A DNA stretch of 64,000 nucleotides, from assembly GCF_004022485.1 (NCBI RefSeq), contig NZ_CP034951.1, positions 3,100,001 through 3,164,000 of the forward strand, read 5' to 3'. Below the pieces are notes generated by a model. That model did not search any database, was not told the DNA's origin, and saw only the letters and a program-made list of their open reading frames with translations. Origin of the DNA: Aequorivita sp. H23M31. GTDB taxonomy: Bacteria; Bacteroidota; Bacteroidia; Flavobacteriales; Flavobacteriaceae. A program made the translations under genes and the position numbers. Below, piece by piece: positions 44,420 to 53,855 of this stretch (positions are counted from its first letter, which is position 1; the number at the start of each line of letters is the position of its first letter).

Positions 44420-46369
44420 ATGAAGCAATCTTTTTGGATGTTGGCGCTATTTCTCTTCTCTTTATCCACAAGTGCGCAATATGACCCCTCAAAAATATTC
44501 GTTCCCGATTTTTATCAGCATAACGGAAATACTTTTCGTAGCGCAAGTGGAAAACCTAGTGCTGATTATTGGCAAAATGAAGCCGATTATACGGTAAAGG
44601 TTGCATTCAATGTAGAAACCCGTTTATTGAGTGGAGATGTAACTATCGATTATACCAATAACAGTCCGGATGATCTGGATGCTCTTTGGTTGCAAATGGA
44701 CCAAAATACCACCAAAAATGAAGCTCGCGGAAACATTTTACGAAATCCGAATGGAAAGCCAGATGAAAAACAAGGATATAGAATTACTAAAATCCGACTA
44801 ACAAGGGAGGGAAAAACTAAAGAAGTGCCATTTATTGTTGATGGAACAAGAATGCAGATACGTTTACAAAACGTTGTAAAGCCAAAGGGAAAAATTCAGT
44901 TGGCAATAGAATATTCGTATGAGCTGCTGCCCAGGGGAGGCGGTTGGCGTTCAGGATATATGGATGATGAAAATGGGAAGATATTCGAATTTTCATATTG
45001 GTACCCTCGGATGTGTGTTTATGACGATTATTATGGATGGAACACATTGCCATTTATAGGTGGTGGTGAAATGTATCTGGATTACGGCACTATTGACTAC
45101 CAAATAACCGTTCCCGCAGATCAAATTGTAATCGGTTCGGGAATACTGCTGAATGAAAAGGAAATTTTGAACAGTAAAACCTTGGATCGTCTTGATAAAG
45201 CCAGAAAATCTGAGAATATAGTTTTTATAAGAAGTTCCGAAGAAATAAAAAATCCAGTCACAAAAAATAATTCTGGGAATGTGACCTGGCATTTTAAGAT
45301 GGAAAACACAAGAGATGTAGCTTGGGCTATGTCCAGTGATTATATTTGGGATGCGGCCAAGATAAACCTCCCCAGCGGTAAAACCGCTTTGGCCCAATCC
45401 GTTTATCCAGTTGCCTCTACTAAAAACGGAAGAGCGTGGTCAAGATCCACCGAAATGCTGAAATATTCAATTGAGAATTATTCCCAGAGATGGTTTGAAT
45501 ATCCGTATGCCGTAGCCTCAAGTGTCGCTGGGTCAGTAGGCGGAATGGAGTTTCCGGGATTGGCTTTTAATTATTGGGATGTGGAACCTTATATGATGTT
45601 TTTACTGGCTTCCCATGAAATTGGGCACACGTGGTTCCCGATGATAGTGGGATCGGATGAAAGACGAAATCCTTTTATGGATGAAGGGTTTAATACGTTT
45701 ATGAATGTTTATGCGCAGGCGGATTTCAACAATGGCGAATTGGCACCCAAACGCGATGGGGAATATGCTCCAAACGGCGGGAATCCTGCTGATGAGATCA
45801 TTCAGGTAATTAAGGATGCCAAAGATGGCCCCACTTTAATGACACCGGCAGACAACCAGAATTATAAATTCGTACATCCATTGGCATATTTTAAATCGGC
45901 TTTTGGATTGGTGCTTTTGCGAGAGGTGATTTTGGGTCCGGATAAATTCGATTACGCGTTTAGGCAGTACATTAAAAACTGGGCATACAAGCATCCGAGA
46001 CCTGAGGATTTTTTCCGAAGTATGGACAACGGATCGGGAGAAGACCTCACTTGGTTCTGGCAGGGCTGGTACCACAACAATTGGCAATTGGACCAAGCTA
46101 TTTCAAAAGTAGAATATACAGAGGATAAGGAGACCAATGGTATAGATATTACGGTTACAAATAAACGTCAAATGGTAATGCCTATTTTGGTTAGCGTTGA
46201 AGAAAGCAATGGCAAGACCCATAATTTTACTGTCCCCGTAGATATTTGGAAGTATGGCGCAGATGCGAAATTTCATGTAAATACCACTTCAAAAATAAAG
46301 CGAGTCCTCTTAGATGCCGGTCATCAAGTACCGGATATTGATCGGGCCAATAACGAATGGAAAGGATGA
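44420..46369 (+). CDS. M1-family zinc metallopeptidase
   Basis: 649 residues with signal peptide (MLALFLFSLSTSAQ). The N-terminal beta domain is typical of M1 (DYTVKVAFNVETRLLSGDVT). The zinc site is HEIGH at 399-403 with the third ligand E422 in FMDEGFNTFMN, exactly 18 residues on. The GGMEF exopeptidase-type motif precedes it (GSVGGMEFPGLAFN). Likely a periplasmic or outer-surface aminopeptidase. The C-terminus (about 560-640) is a beta-sandwich followed by the closing LLDAGHQVPDIDRANN. A TACCTTCG box at 44387-44394 is a possible -7 element. Confidence 0.94.
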   Translation: MKQSFWMLALFLFSLSTSAQYDPSKIFVPDFYQHNGNTFRSASGKPSADYWQNEADYTVKVAFNVETRLLSGDVTIDYTNNSPDDLDALWLQMDQNTTKNEARGNILRNPNGKPDEKQGYRITKIRLTREGKTKEVPFIVDGTRMQIRLQNVVKPKGKIQLAIEYSYELLPRGGGWRSGYMDDENGKIFEFSYWYPRMCVYDDYYGWNTLPFIGGGEMYLDYGTIDYQITVPADQIVIGSGILLNEKEILNSKTLDRLDKARKSENIVFIRSSEEIKNPVTKNNSGNVTWHFKMENTRDVAWAMSSDYIWDAAKINLPSGKTALAQSVYPVASTKNGRAWSRSTEMLKYSIENYSQRWFEYPYAVASSVAGSVGGMEFPGLAFNYWDVEPYMMFLLASHEIGHTWFPMIVGSDERRNPFMDEGFNTFMNVYAQADFNNGELAPKRDGEYAPNGGNPADEIIQVIKDAKDGPTLMTPADNQNYKFVHPLAYFKSAFGLVLLREVILGPDKFDYAFRQYIKNWAYKHPRPEDFFRSMDNGSGEDLTWFWQGWYHNNWQLDQAISKVEYTEDKETNGIDITVTNKRQMVMPILVSVEESNGKTHNFTVPVDIWKYGADAKFHVNTTSKIKRVLLDAGHQVPDIDRANNEWKG

Positions 46370-46568
46370 TCGACGTTGTTGGTGAGTGACCTTTCCGATT
46401 CCTAATGGGTCGTCACAACACCTAAGCACTTTAGTGAAAAAGTAAGAGCTGGAAGATTTATATTGTTTTTCGGTAATAAGAAAATCGTCTGAATATCACA
46501 ATCCAAATTGCATTGAGGATGTATGGATGCTAAGGTTTTAGAATAACTATCTTTAAAATAAAAAAAGT

Positions 46569-47492
46569 ATGCTTCCTATTATACAGTCACCAACGGAAAC
46601 AATTCAGCACTCGATAAACCGCTATTATCATGAATTTCTTCAAGTGCTGCCAAGAATCGCATTGGGGATTCTCGTAATTGTTTTAGGAATTCTGATTGCG
46701 CAGGTACTTACAAATTTTTACAAACACAGGTTTCAACAAAAGTCGGAGGACCCTCTAATGGCTAAGTTTTTGGCGCAGGCTATTAAAATAATCCTGATCA
46801 TTATAGCCATAATGATTGCTTTGCGAGTAGCGGGCCTTGATGGAATTGCAACCGGTCTCTTGACAGCCGTGGGCGGCGGTGCCATAATTTTAGGATTCGC
46901 ATTTCAGGATATAGGGAAGAATTTCTTGGCTGGAATTATTTTGGCTTTCAACAGACCTTTTAATATTAATGACACTATAAAAATTGACCATATCTTCGGA
47001 AAAGTTAAGGCTCTTAGTTTTCGGTATTCCCATATAAAAACCTTTGACGGAAGGGATATTTATATTCCGAACAGTGATGTACTTACCAAACCCGTGGAGA
47101 ATTATACCGCCGATGGATTTTTCAGAGTAGATTTTACCGTGGGAATTGGTTATGAAGACGATATTTCTGAAGCTAAAGAAGTAATTCAGAGAATACTTGA
47201 CAAAAATACCGAAATTGTTCGTGATGCTGAGCACGAAAACTTTGTGATAGAAGATGAATTGGCTGCAAGTACAGTGAATCTTAAAGTGTTTTTCTGGGTA
47301 GATACGAAAGATTATCGAAGGGCATCTCGCGTTTTACGAGGGCTAATAATACGAGAAGTTAAGGAAGATCTCTTTAATAAGGGATTCAATCTTCCGGCGG
47401 ATATTAAAGAATTGAAAATCTATGGTACTGAAGATGCAATTCCCATTACCTTTAGAAATATTCCTGAATTTCCTCAAGTGCCGAAGCAGTAA
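46569..47492 (+). CDS. MscS-family mechanosensitive ion channel
   Basis: 307 residues: two or three N-terminal transmembrane helices (IALGILVIVLGILIAQVL, IKIILIIIAIMIALRVAGL), then the pore-lining TM3 with the family's Gly/Ala pattern (TGLLTAVGGGAIILGFAFQD) and GKNFLAGIILAFNRPFNIND. The beta domain (IFGKVKALSFRYSHIKTFDG, RDIYIPNSDVLTKPVENYTA) and a C-terminal alpha-beta part complete a standard small MscS. It releases solutes on membrane tension. Stands alone. Confidence 0.93.
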   Translation: MLPIIQSPTETIQHSINRYYHEFLQVLPRIALGILVIVLGILIAQVLTNFYKHRFQQKSEDPLMAKFLAQAIKIILIIIAIMIALRVAGLDGIATGLLTAVGGGAIILGFAFQDIGKNFLAGIILAFNRPFNINDTIKIDHIFGKVKALSFRYSHIKTFDGRDIYIPNSDVLTKPVENYTADGFFRVDFTVGIGYEDDISEAKEVIQRILDKNTEIVRDAEHENFVIEDELAASTVNLKVFFWVDTKDYRRASRVLRGLIIREVKEDLFNKGFNLPADIKELKIYGTEDAIPITFRNIPEFPQVPKQ

Positions 47493-47537
47493 TTTTTCAG
47501 TTATTATCTTTTATCTAATTGGAACTTCCTTTCCCTT

Positions 47538-49091
47538 TTAATTAAATGGAATTTCGTCGTTAACGCTAGTCCCTTTATTGTGAGGGGGAACTTTGGAGTC
47601 ATTTAACTCGCTATGCTTTTTGCTATAAATAAAATAGATTGCCAGTCCCACGACCATCCATATAATAAACCGCAACCACGTAATCAGCGGTAAGGAAATC
47701 ATCAAATAGCTACAAATTAATATTGCGCCCGAGCAGATAAGTTTGTAGGCGGGAACTTTGAATTTCCGCGTTCTTTCCGGTTGTTGGACTCTTAATATCC
47801 AAACACCGATTGCTACAAGGACAAAAGCAAATAAAGTTCCGATGTTGGTTAATTCGGCAACGGCACCTATATCCATAAAAGCTGCTAAAAATCCTACGAG
47901 CAAACCGACGGCAATAGTGGAGTAGGCGGGGGTTTTAAATCTTTTATGCACGCGACTAAACTTTTTAGGCAACAAGCCGTCCCGGCTCATAGAGTAAAAA
48001 ATTCGGATTTGACCTAACTGCATTACCAATAAAACTGTGGGCATGGTAAGTGTAATTCCAAGAGAAATAAGAAAGGCCACTTTGTTTTCTCCCACGGCCT
48101 CCAAGGCTGCGGAAACGGGCCGTTCGTTGGCAAGAATATTTAAGGGCACCATTCCTGTCAATACCGCGGAAACAGCAATATATAAGATGGTACACACTAT
48201 TAAAGCTGCTATCATTCCAATAGGAAGATCCCGTTGCGGATTTTTGGTTTCTTCTGCAGTTGTACTTACGGCATCAAAACCGATATATGCAAAAAATACC
48301 AAAGCCGCACCGGTCATAATGCCGTTCCATCCATTGGGAGCGAAATTTTGCCAGTTTTCTCCGGGATCAAAATGAGGGAATCCGAAATATAGAAATAGCC
48401 CTACAAGACCCAATTTGATCAAAACCAAAAAAGAGTTAGTTCGTGCTGATTCTTTTATGCCGATAATCAGCATTACCGTAATCACAAAAGTGATGACAAA
48501 TGCGGGCAAATTCATTAAAGAAATAACGTGTGGCAAGGTCTCCCAACTGCTTCCTAATTGCGTTTTCAGTGCTTCCGTGAGCGGCTGCCATTCCCCGTTG
48601 GTGAGCACAAGTTCCGTTCCTGTGGAAGCTGATAAATTCGCCGGCAGATGAAGTCCCAGTCCATTTAAAAAGTTTTTAAAATATCCTGCCCATCCTATGG
48701 CTACAGCTACATTTCCTATGGCGTACTCCAAAATAAGATCCCAGCCAATAATCCAGGCAACTATTTCCCCAAATGATGCATAAGCATAGGTATAAGCACT
48801 TCCGGATATCGGAATCATTGAGGCGAATTCGGCGTAACACAAAGCTGCAAAACCACAGGCTAGACCTGTGATGATAAAACTGATTGTAATCGCTGGTCCT
48901 GCGCCGAGTGCATCCTTCGTGCCCGCTGCGGCCTCACCCGTAAGTACAAAAATACCGGTTCCAACGATGGCCCCGATTCCCAACATTGTGAGATCGAAGG
49001 CGGTTAAGGTTCTTTTAAGAGAGGAAGATTCAGCGTCTAAGGCAAGTTGGGCTGCTGATTTTCTGCGGAAAAGCGACGAATAGGATTTCAT
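47538..49091 (-). CDS. APC-superfamily amino-acid permease
   Basis: 517 residues, about 12-13 transmembrane helices. The N-terminus LKRTLTAFDLTMLGIGAIVG followed by TGIFVLTGEAA is the conserved TM1 of the cationic-amino-acid/YfnA-type branch. SMIPISGSAYTYAYASFGEI and FFAYIGFDAVSTTAEETKNP (TM6) follow. It imports amino acids with protons or exchanges them; substrate not predictable. An 18-codon hydrophilic C-terminus follows the last helix. Confidence 0.92.
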   Translation of the reverse strand: MKSYSSLFRRKSAAQLALDAESSSLKRTLTAFDLTMLGIGAIVGTGIFVLTGEAAAGTKDALGAGPAITISFIITGLACGFAALCYAEFASMIPISGSAYTYAYASFGEIVAWIIGWDLILEYAIGNVAVAIGWAGYFKNFLNGLGLHLPANLSASTGTELVLTNGEWQPLTEALKTQLGSSWETLPHVISLMNLPAFVITFVITVMLIIGIKESARTNSFLVLIKLGLVGLFLYFGFPHFDPGENWQNFAPNGWNGIMTGAALVFFAYIGFDAVSTTAEETKNPQRDLPIGMIAALIVCTILYIAVSAVLTGMVPLNILANERPVSAALEAVGENKVAFLISLGITLTMPTVLLVMQLGQIRIFYSMSRDGLLPKKFSRVHKRFKTPAYSTIAVGLLVGFLAAFMDIGAVAELTNIGTLFAFVLVAIGVWILRVQQPERTRKFKVPAYKLICSGAILICSYLMISLPLITWLRFIIWMVVGLAIYFIYSKKHSELNDSKVPPHNKGTSVNDEIPFN

Positions 49092-49354
49092 TCATCATAA
49101 TTAGTAAGTTAGTACCCCGTGCGGTATCAAAAATCTTACTCTAAATTAATTCATTTTGAATGAAATAGGTTAAGTAGAGGAAATTATTTTCAGGTTTCTT
49201 TGCACTTATTTTTTTAATTGTAATGTTTTTTATTATTTATTAATGGCTTAATAGCACTCACAAAATAGTAAAAGTCTTATTATTTTTTAGCTGAAGAATT
49301 AAATAGGGAGGCAGGATAATCTCAGTGGATTAGGTACCGAGGATTTCCTTTTTA

Positions 49355-50284
49355 TTATCCTTTTTTAGTTAAAACTATACGTTGATAGCTCTGAAGGTTT
49401 TGCATTATTGAAAATGGCAAAAGAATTCCGGCGATGGTATTTTTGATCAGGTTTTTCGGAACGAGAATCATAATAAATTTTGAAATCATATAATATTTGA
49501 AATATTTTTTTGCCAATCTATGAAACCGCTTCAGATTGGGCATGATTGCTAGTGAGATGTCATCATTTACACTTATTTCAAATCCTGATTCTTTTGCAAT
49601 TTCCAGCCACTCCAAAATGGTATGCCCCGTATTTACGGCCATTGTTTTTTCAACGAGTAAAGCCGATTTTTTTTGGAGAGCAGTTGAAGTGGTATAGTTT
49701 TCCGTTCTAAATCCGTCATAAAGTATAAATTTTCCGCCAGTTTTTAAAACTCGGTAGACTTCATCCAATACGGTTTTAGGACTATCGGAATGACAGACGC
49801 TTTCCAATTCAAAAACTATGTCGAAAGTATTGTCATCAAAATTGAGAGAGTGAAAATTACCATAAGAAGGTTGAAGGTTCCTTAAATTTTTCGCTCTTTT
49901 CTTGGCATATTTTAGATGCGTTTTGGAGATATCTATACCGTGAAATTGTGATTTAGTATTGGAACTTGCCAAATAATGGGAGTTGAAACCTTTGCCGCAG
50001 CCCAATTCCAAGACCTTGAAATTCGGTTTAATATATTCGTTTATTTCTTTTACCTGTTGGTAATAGCCCTCGTCATTGAAAATACCATCATAATTTACCG
50101 CCATATGTACCGAACCGTCCTTGGAATGTACAAGGTTGTATGCCGCGTTGCTTTCGCGATAATATTTTTGCACTTTGGTTTTATCTATGTCTTCATTTAT
50201 AATGGAATCCGTGTTAAAAACCCTTTCGATCTTATCTACATATTTCTGAAGGTTTTCCTGGCTTTTAAAATAATTGTTATCCAT
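49355..50284 (-). CDS. SAM-dependent methyltransferase (class I)
   Basis: 309 residues. SAM-binding motif I VLELGCGKGFNSHYLAS (about 94-110), GIDISKTHLKYAKKRAKN, motif II-like FDIVFELESVCHSDSP, and VLDEVYRVLKTGGKFILYDG. The arrangement resembles sterol/tocopherol/cyclopropane-type methyltransferases. The N-terminal 75 residues and a C-terminal amphipathic region (FKYYMISKFIMILVPKNLIK) may contact membrane. Substrate unknown; a lipid is plausible. It lies 193 bases downstream of the GHMP kinase on the same strand. Confidence 0.87.
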   Translation of the reverse strand: MDNNYFKSQENLQKYVDKIERVFNTDSIINEDIDKTKVQKYYRESNAAYNLVHSKDGSVHMAVNYDGIFNDEGYYQQVKEINEYIKPNFKVLELGCGKGFNSHYLASSNTKSQFHGIDISKTHLKYAKKRAKNLRNLQPSYGNFHSLNFDDNTFDIVFELESVCHSDSPKTVLDEVYRVLKTGGKFILYDGFRTENYTTSTALQKKSALLVEKTMAVNTGHTILEWLEIAKESGFEISVNDDISLAIMPNLKRFHRLAKKYFKYYMISKFIMILVPKNLIKNTIAGILLPFSIMQNLQSYQRIVLTKKG

Positions 50285-50477
50285 AATAGGCTGTCGACGT
50301 TTTTTGTAAAATGGAGCAGAAATGAAATTTATAATATTTGGAGGAAATTAAAGTGAATTGATTCAAATGTAATGAATAAACCCTTTCTTTTTTCCGAAGG
50401 CAATATTTCACCTAACCCAATAATCGGCAACTAATATTTTGTGGGTAGCTTATTTAAGCGGAAGAGGTTTTAGGTTT

Positions 50478-51380
50478 TTATCGAATCATGTCACCAAAAG
50501 GTATGATGGTTTTAAATCCTTTATTTTTGAAATATTCCATTTCTGAAAAAGTGCCTGTTGCCAATACGAAATCTCCTCCCCAAGCCCCCAGACTTTTTAT
50601 TGAATGAGGATAATCCTGGAAAATTCGAGATTTGATGGTGGGCAGTTTTAAGATTTTAGAAATTATTTCTTCGTGTAGATCTATTAAATACTGAAATTCA
50701 GATAGTTGCGTAATCTGTAAAAGTTGATTTCCGATTACCGATATTTCCTGAATTATTTCCCTTGGAATTTCAGTTTTTCTGTAATGGGCAATTCCTTCCT
50801 TGCTATCCTGTTTTTCATTTAGGTGTATGAAAAATAAAGATTCTTTAAAATCCCATTCTAAATTAACTTTCTGAAAATGAGGGTTGTCTTCCAACAATTT
50901 ATACAAAATGGGAAAGTTGTGCTGTGCGGCGGCTATGTCATAACCACTGCCACCAAAACTTTTATTGAGAAGAGTAAAAGCATCTACGCTTGCCCATTGT
51001 GCGATGTTATTTATTAATGTAGAAGATGTGCCAAGTCCCCAAACTCTGGGGAAATCCAATTTAGTCCTTACCTCAATTCCCGAATTGGTAGAAAGAAAAC
51101 CTGGATTGAGATTTCTTGCTTCTTGAAGGATCTTTGAAAGAGTCTGGGAATATTTGTTTTCCGGATTGGAAGGTTGTAGATTTTCCAGTTTGAACGATTC
51201 CTTAAACCAAATCTCTTCCTTTTCATCTAAACTTTCCCAGTGAATTTCCGCTTTTTCCGCAAATTCAATTTCCAATGACTGCCCATATTTTGTAGGAATT
51301 GCGAGTGCAAGTGCCCCATCCAGTACCACATATTCGCCAGTGAGCAATAATTTTCCGTTACTGTGGAAGGATTTATTCAA
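50478..51380 (-). CDS. GHMP-family kinase (mevalonate-pathway type)
   Basis: 300 residues. Start NKSFHSNGKLLLTGEYVVLD with the GHMP motif 1, ATP loop VWGLGTSSTLINNIAQWA (motif 2, shortened PxxxGLGSS form), and GGSGYDIAAAQHNFPILY. The C-terminal ALGAWGGDFVLAT is motif 3. Bacteroidota carry such GHMP kinases beside HMG-CoA reductase, so a mevalonate or phosphomevalonate kinase role is likely; which step is not clear from motifs. The HMG-CoA reductase gene lies 262 bases upstream on the same strand. Confidence 0.88.
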   Translation of the reverse strand: MNKSFHSNGKLLLTGEYVVLDGALALAIPTKYGQSLEIEFAEKAEIHWESLDEKEEIWFKESFKLENLQPSNPENKYSQTLSKILQEARNLNPGFLSTNSGIEVRTKLDFPRVWGLGTSSTLINNIAQWASVDAFTLLNKSFGGSGYDIAAAQHNFPILYKLLEDNPHFQKVNLEWDFKESLFFIHLNEKQDSKEGIAHYRKTEIPREIIQEISVIGNQLLQITQLSEFQYLIDLHEEIISKILKLPTIKSRIFQDYPHSIKSLGAWGGDFVLATGTFSEMEYFKNKGFKTIIPFGDMIR

Positions 51381-51642
51381 AGGAATGATTGATTTTGATG
51401 TATTATTTAAACAAAATAGTAGTCGAAATATGATAGATATAGTTAAAGAAAATATTTCTTAATATTCAATCAATGCCAAAGTTAATTCAAAAAAGTCTGA
51501 TCATTTAATTGTTTAACTGACAAGGTATTGTGGCGAAATATTCACCTGGATTTTGTCTGCAACTTTCCGTAATAATTAAGATAGCTAAATCCCCAAGCGG
51601 CAAAGTCTAATTTACCCAATAAACAATAAACAATAAATCCCC

Positions 51643-52956
51643 TCATCCCCTCAATTTCGCCAAAAACGCAACCACAGCATTATGCGAAACCTGGTTTACT
51701 TTAAAATATTCCAACGCCTGTTCTTTCTCTTCTTTAGAAGCCTCAAATTGATTTAGGATATTCATTAAATGCATTTTCATATGCCCTTTTTGGATTCCGG
51801 TGGTTACCAGGGAACGTAGAGCGGCAAAGTTTTGGGCAAGGCCGGCGACGGCTATTATTTGCATCAATTGTTTTGCATCCGGTTTTTGCAAAATTTCAAA
51901 GGCAAGTTTTGTCAATGGATGAAGGGATGTTAATCCACCAACGGTGCCAATGGCCAACGGCAATTCTATCCAGAAAGTAAAAATACCGTCTTCTATTTTT
52001 GCGTGTGTCAGACTTCCGTAGTAACTGTTTCTTGCAGCATAAGCGTGTACTCCCGCCTCCACCGCACGAAAATCGTTTCCGGTGGCGAGCACTACTGCAT
52101 CTACACCATTCATTATCCCTTTATTGTGAGTTACGGCACGACGGGTTTCTGTTTTTGCAATTTCTATTGCCCGGATAAACTTTTGTGCAAACTGTTTCCC
52201 ATTATGATGTTTTGTAGTAAGATCTTCAACGGGGCAACTAGCTTCGGCGCGCACTACACATTCAGGAACGTAGTTCGATAAAATGCTCATTACCACTTCG
52301 GGCAACTCATTTACTTTTTGAAAAGCTTCATAATTTCGGGCTTCCTCTTCAAAAGTCTGCGCCATTTTCTCCAAGCAACTATTGATAAAATTTGCCCCCA
52401 TTGCATCCAAGGTCTCAAATGTGGCATGGATGTAGAAGTAACCTTCCAGAATATGTGATTTGTCGACAAAAGAAAGGTCTAAAAGTCCCCCGCCCCGGCC
52501 CTGCATGTTCTTTTCTAGGGACTGAATGCTTTGGCGAAGTTTCGGCTTTACGTCATTAAAGAATTCCTCAATATCTTTTTCACTTCCAAAAAAATTAAAG
52601 TGGATCTGTCCATTTTTTACCGTAGAGATTACTTGAGCATGAAATCCACCGCGATCCATCCAAAATTTAGCCGCATTGCTTGCCGCGGCGACTACAGAAC
52701 TTTCCTCTGTAACCATTGGGATTGCATAGATTTCGCCGTTTATCAAAAAATTAGGTGCTATACCAAAAGGAAGATAATAATTGGAAAGTGTGTTTTCAAT
52801 AAAATCATCGTGAAGCTGCTGTAATTCAGTATCTTCATTCCAGTAATTCTTCAGAATCTGGATAAAATGTGGATTTTCCTGCAGGTAGTTGGCTGCAAGC
52901 CATGCAATTTTTTCAGTCTTAGATTTTTTGGAAAATCCAGAAACAGCTCGATTCAT
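51643..52956 (-). CDS. hydroxymethylglutaryl-CoA reductase, class II-like
   Basis: 437 residues. Catalytic Glu in IPMVTEESSVVAAASNAAKF, catalytic Lys in THNKGIMNGVDAVVLATGND with the following Asp, and the mobile C-terminal His in IQKGHMKMHLMN. FWIELPLAIGTVGGLTSLHP and AVAGLAQNFAALRSLVTTGI complete the match. It converts HMG-CoA to mevalonate with NAD(P)H, feeding isoprenoid synthesis and so potentially the polyprenyl synthase at 8470. Class II enzymes can also run in the degradative direction; the neighbouring GHMP kinase argues for biosynthesis. Confidence 0.95.
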   Translation of the reverse strand: MNRAVSGFSKKSKTEKIAWLAANYLQENPHFIQILKNYWNEDTELQQLHDDFIENTLSNYYLPFGIAPNFLINGEIYAIPMVTEESSVVAAASNAAKFWMDRGGFHAQVISTVKNGQIHFNFFGSEKDIEEFFNDVKPKLRQSIQSLEKNMQGRGGGLLDLSFVDKSHILEGYFYIHATFETLDAMGANFINSCLEKMAQTFEEEARNYEAFQKVNELPEVVMSILSNYVPECVVRAEASCPVEDLTTKHHNGKQFAQKFIRAIEIAKTETRRAVTHNKGIMNGVDAVVLATGNDFRAVEAGVHAYAARNSYYGSLTHAKIEDGIFTFWIELPLAIGTVGGLTSLHPLTKLAFEILQKPDAKQLMQIIAVAGLAQNFAALRSLVTTGIQKGHMKMHLMNILNQFEASKEEKEQALEYFKVNQVSHNAVVAFLAKLRG

Positions 52957-52979
52957 GGAATTGTTTAAAAAATGAATTG

Positions 52980-52987
52980 CAAATATA
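52980..52987 (-). promoter_or_regulatory. possible -7 box of HMG-CoA reductase gene
   Basis: On the minus strand the bases read TATATTTG, a match to the Bacteroidota TAnnTTTG -7 consensus, 24 bases ahead of the start codon. No clear -33 element is seen at the usual distance. Confidence 0.45.
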
Positions 52988-53026
52988 TGATTTCAAACTG
53001 CGTTTCCGGAATTCATTTAGATAAAG

Positions 53027-53070
53027 AAAAAGACGATCGAAAACCCTTTGTGAGTTTTTGATCGTCTTTT
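53027..53070. terminator. strong intrinsic terminator
   Basis: AAAAAGACGATC (53027-53038) pairs with GATCGTCTTTTT (53059-53070), a 12-bp stem that is extended by flanking A-T pairs, ending in a T run on both strands. It lies 65 bases beyond the ribosomal THX gene and so should end that minus-strand transcript before the HMG-CoA reductase promoter. Confidence 0.85.
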
Positions 53071-53134
53071 TGGAGAGAGCTATTTTAAAAGTCAAATTGA
53101 CGACAGGTTTGTAAATGATCGCCGAGTTAACATT

Positions 53135-53266
53135 CTAACCCTCCTTTGTCTGTGCGTCCTTGACGGGAGTAGGGCGTACGTTAAATTTTTTTCTTCGCGG
53201 TCTCAATTTTCCATGACTGCCAATATTAATCTTGCCGCGTTTGGTTTTCTTATCACCTTTTCCCAT
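53135..53266 (-). CDS. 30S ribosomal protein THX
   Basis: 43 residues: MGKGDKKTKRGKINIGSHGK followed by LRPRRKKFNV and a short acidic tail. The basic MGKGDKKTxRGKI start is the signature of the THX (bTHX/Thx) family, a small peptide that stabilises the 30S head. The TAATG overlap with the upstream 42-residue gene shows they form one operon. A strong terminator follows at 53027-53070. Confidence 0.9.
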   Translation of the reverse strand: MGKGDKKTKRGKINIGSHGKLRPRRKKFNVRPTPVKDAQTKEG

Positions 53267-53394
53267 TATTTCTTATTTTGTTGTTTCTTAATGGTCTTTT
53301 CATCAATATCAAACTTATTTGTTTTTTGATTTACGTTTCCCGTGGGATTGGTGGGATTTTTTTGTTCCGTTTTTCTTTCAAACTTCTTTTCCAT
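53266..53394 (-). CDS. 42-residue hypothetical protein upstream of THX
   Basis: The minus-strand frame from ATG at 53394 reads MEKKFERKTEQKNPTNPTGN, VNQKTNKFDIDEKTIKKQQN and KK, then TAA. It is highly charged, Lys/Asn/Gln-rich and predicted disordered, with no signal or membrane segment. Its stop overlaps the THX start (TAATG), which supports real, coupled translation. I know no family; it may be a small nucleic-acid- or ribosome-associated peptide, by analogy with its partner only. Confidence 0.65.
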   Translation of the reverse strand: MEKKFERKTEQKNPTNPTGNVNQKTNKFDIDEKTIKKQQNKK

Positions 53395-53466
53395 GATTTT
53401 TTCTTTTCTGGTTTAAAATTCTATAATGCTTATTGAGTATAACACCTAAATTATGGAGTATGATTG

Positions 53467-53523
53467 TCACGTCGAGCGCAGTCGAGACGTTTTTATCTAA
53501 CCTTTCGACGGCGCTCAAGGTGA
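53467..53523. repeat. dispersed palindromic intergenic repeat (GAGCGCAGTCGA type)
   Basis: GTCAC, GTCGAGCGCAGTCGAGACG, a T-rich middle, then CCTTTCGACGGCGCTCAAGG and TGAC form an imperfect inverted repeat. The GAGCGCAGTCGA core matches a repeat type I recall as common between flavobacterial genes, and a related core is found inside the argS coding sequence at 61505-61534. Confidence 0.7.
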
Positions 53524-53639
53524 CAAAAACTTATTTTAGATATTTAAACGAACAAGCATAAGGTTCTAAAGCCTAAATTAATCAATGCAATCAAGAATCA
53601 CTATTAAACTCTTGCCAAATTATGGTTAAAGCGGGGGAA

Positions 53640-53715
53640 AACGGAATTGAAATCGGAAACGAAAACGAAATCGAAATCGAAATCGAAAATGAAATCGAAA
53701 TCGAAAATGAAACCT
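53640..53715. repeat. simple repeat, GAAATC/GAAAAC hexamers
   Basis: About ten hexamers of the form GAAATC, GAAAAC or GAAAAT in tandem in the gap before the pabA-like gene 3' end. No coding signal in this gap (53395-53855) apart from the repeat at 53467-53523. Confidence 0.85.
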
Positions 53716-53855
53716 GCCTGCCGGCCATGCGGTCTAAATGGAAATTTTTCTGTTTATCGGCAAGTTGAAATCAAATAGAAACTACATCTAGAATTCTTCA
53801 ACTGTTTTTCAAAATCTGGTATTTGGTATTTGGATCTTGGAATTTGGTTTTTACC

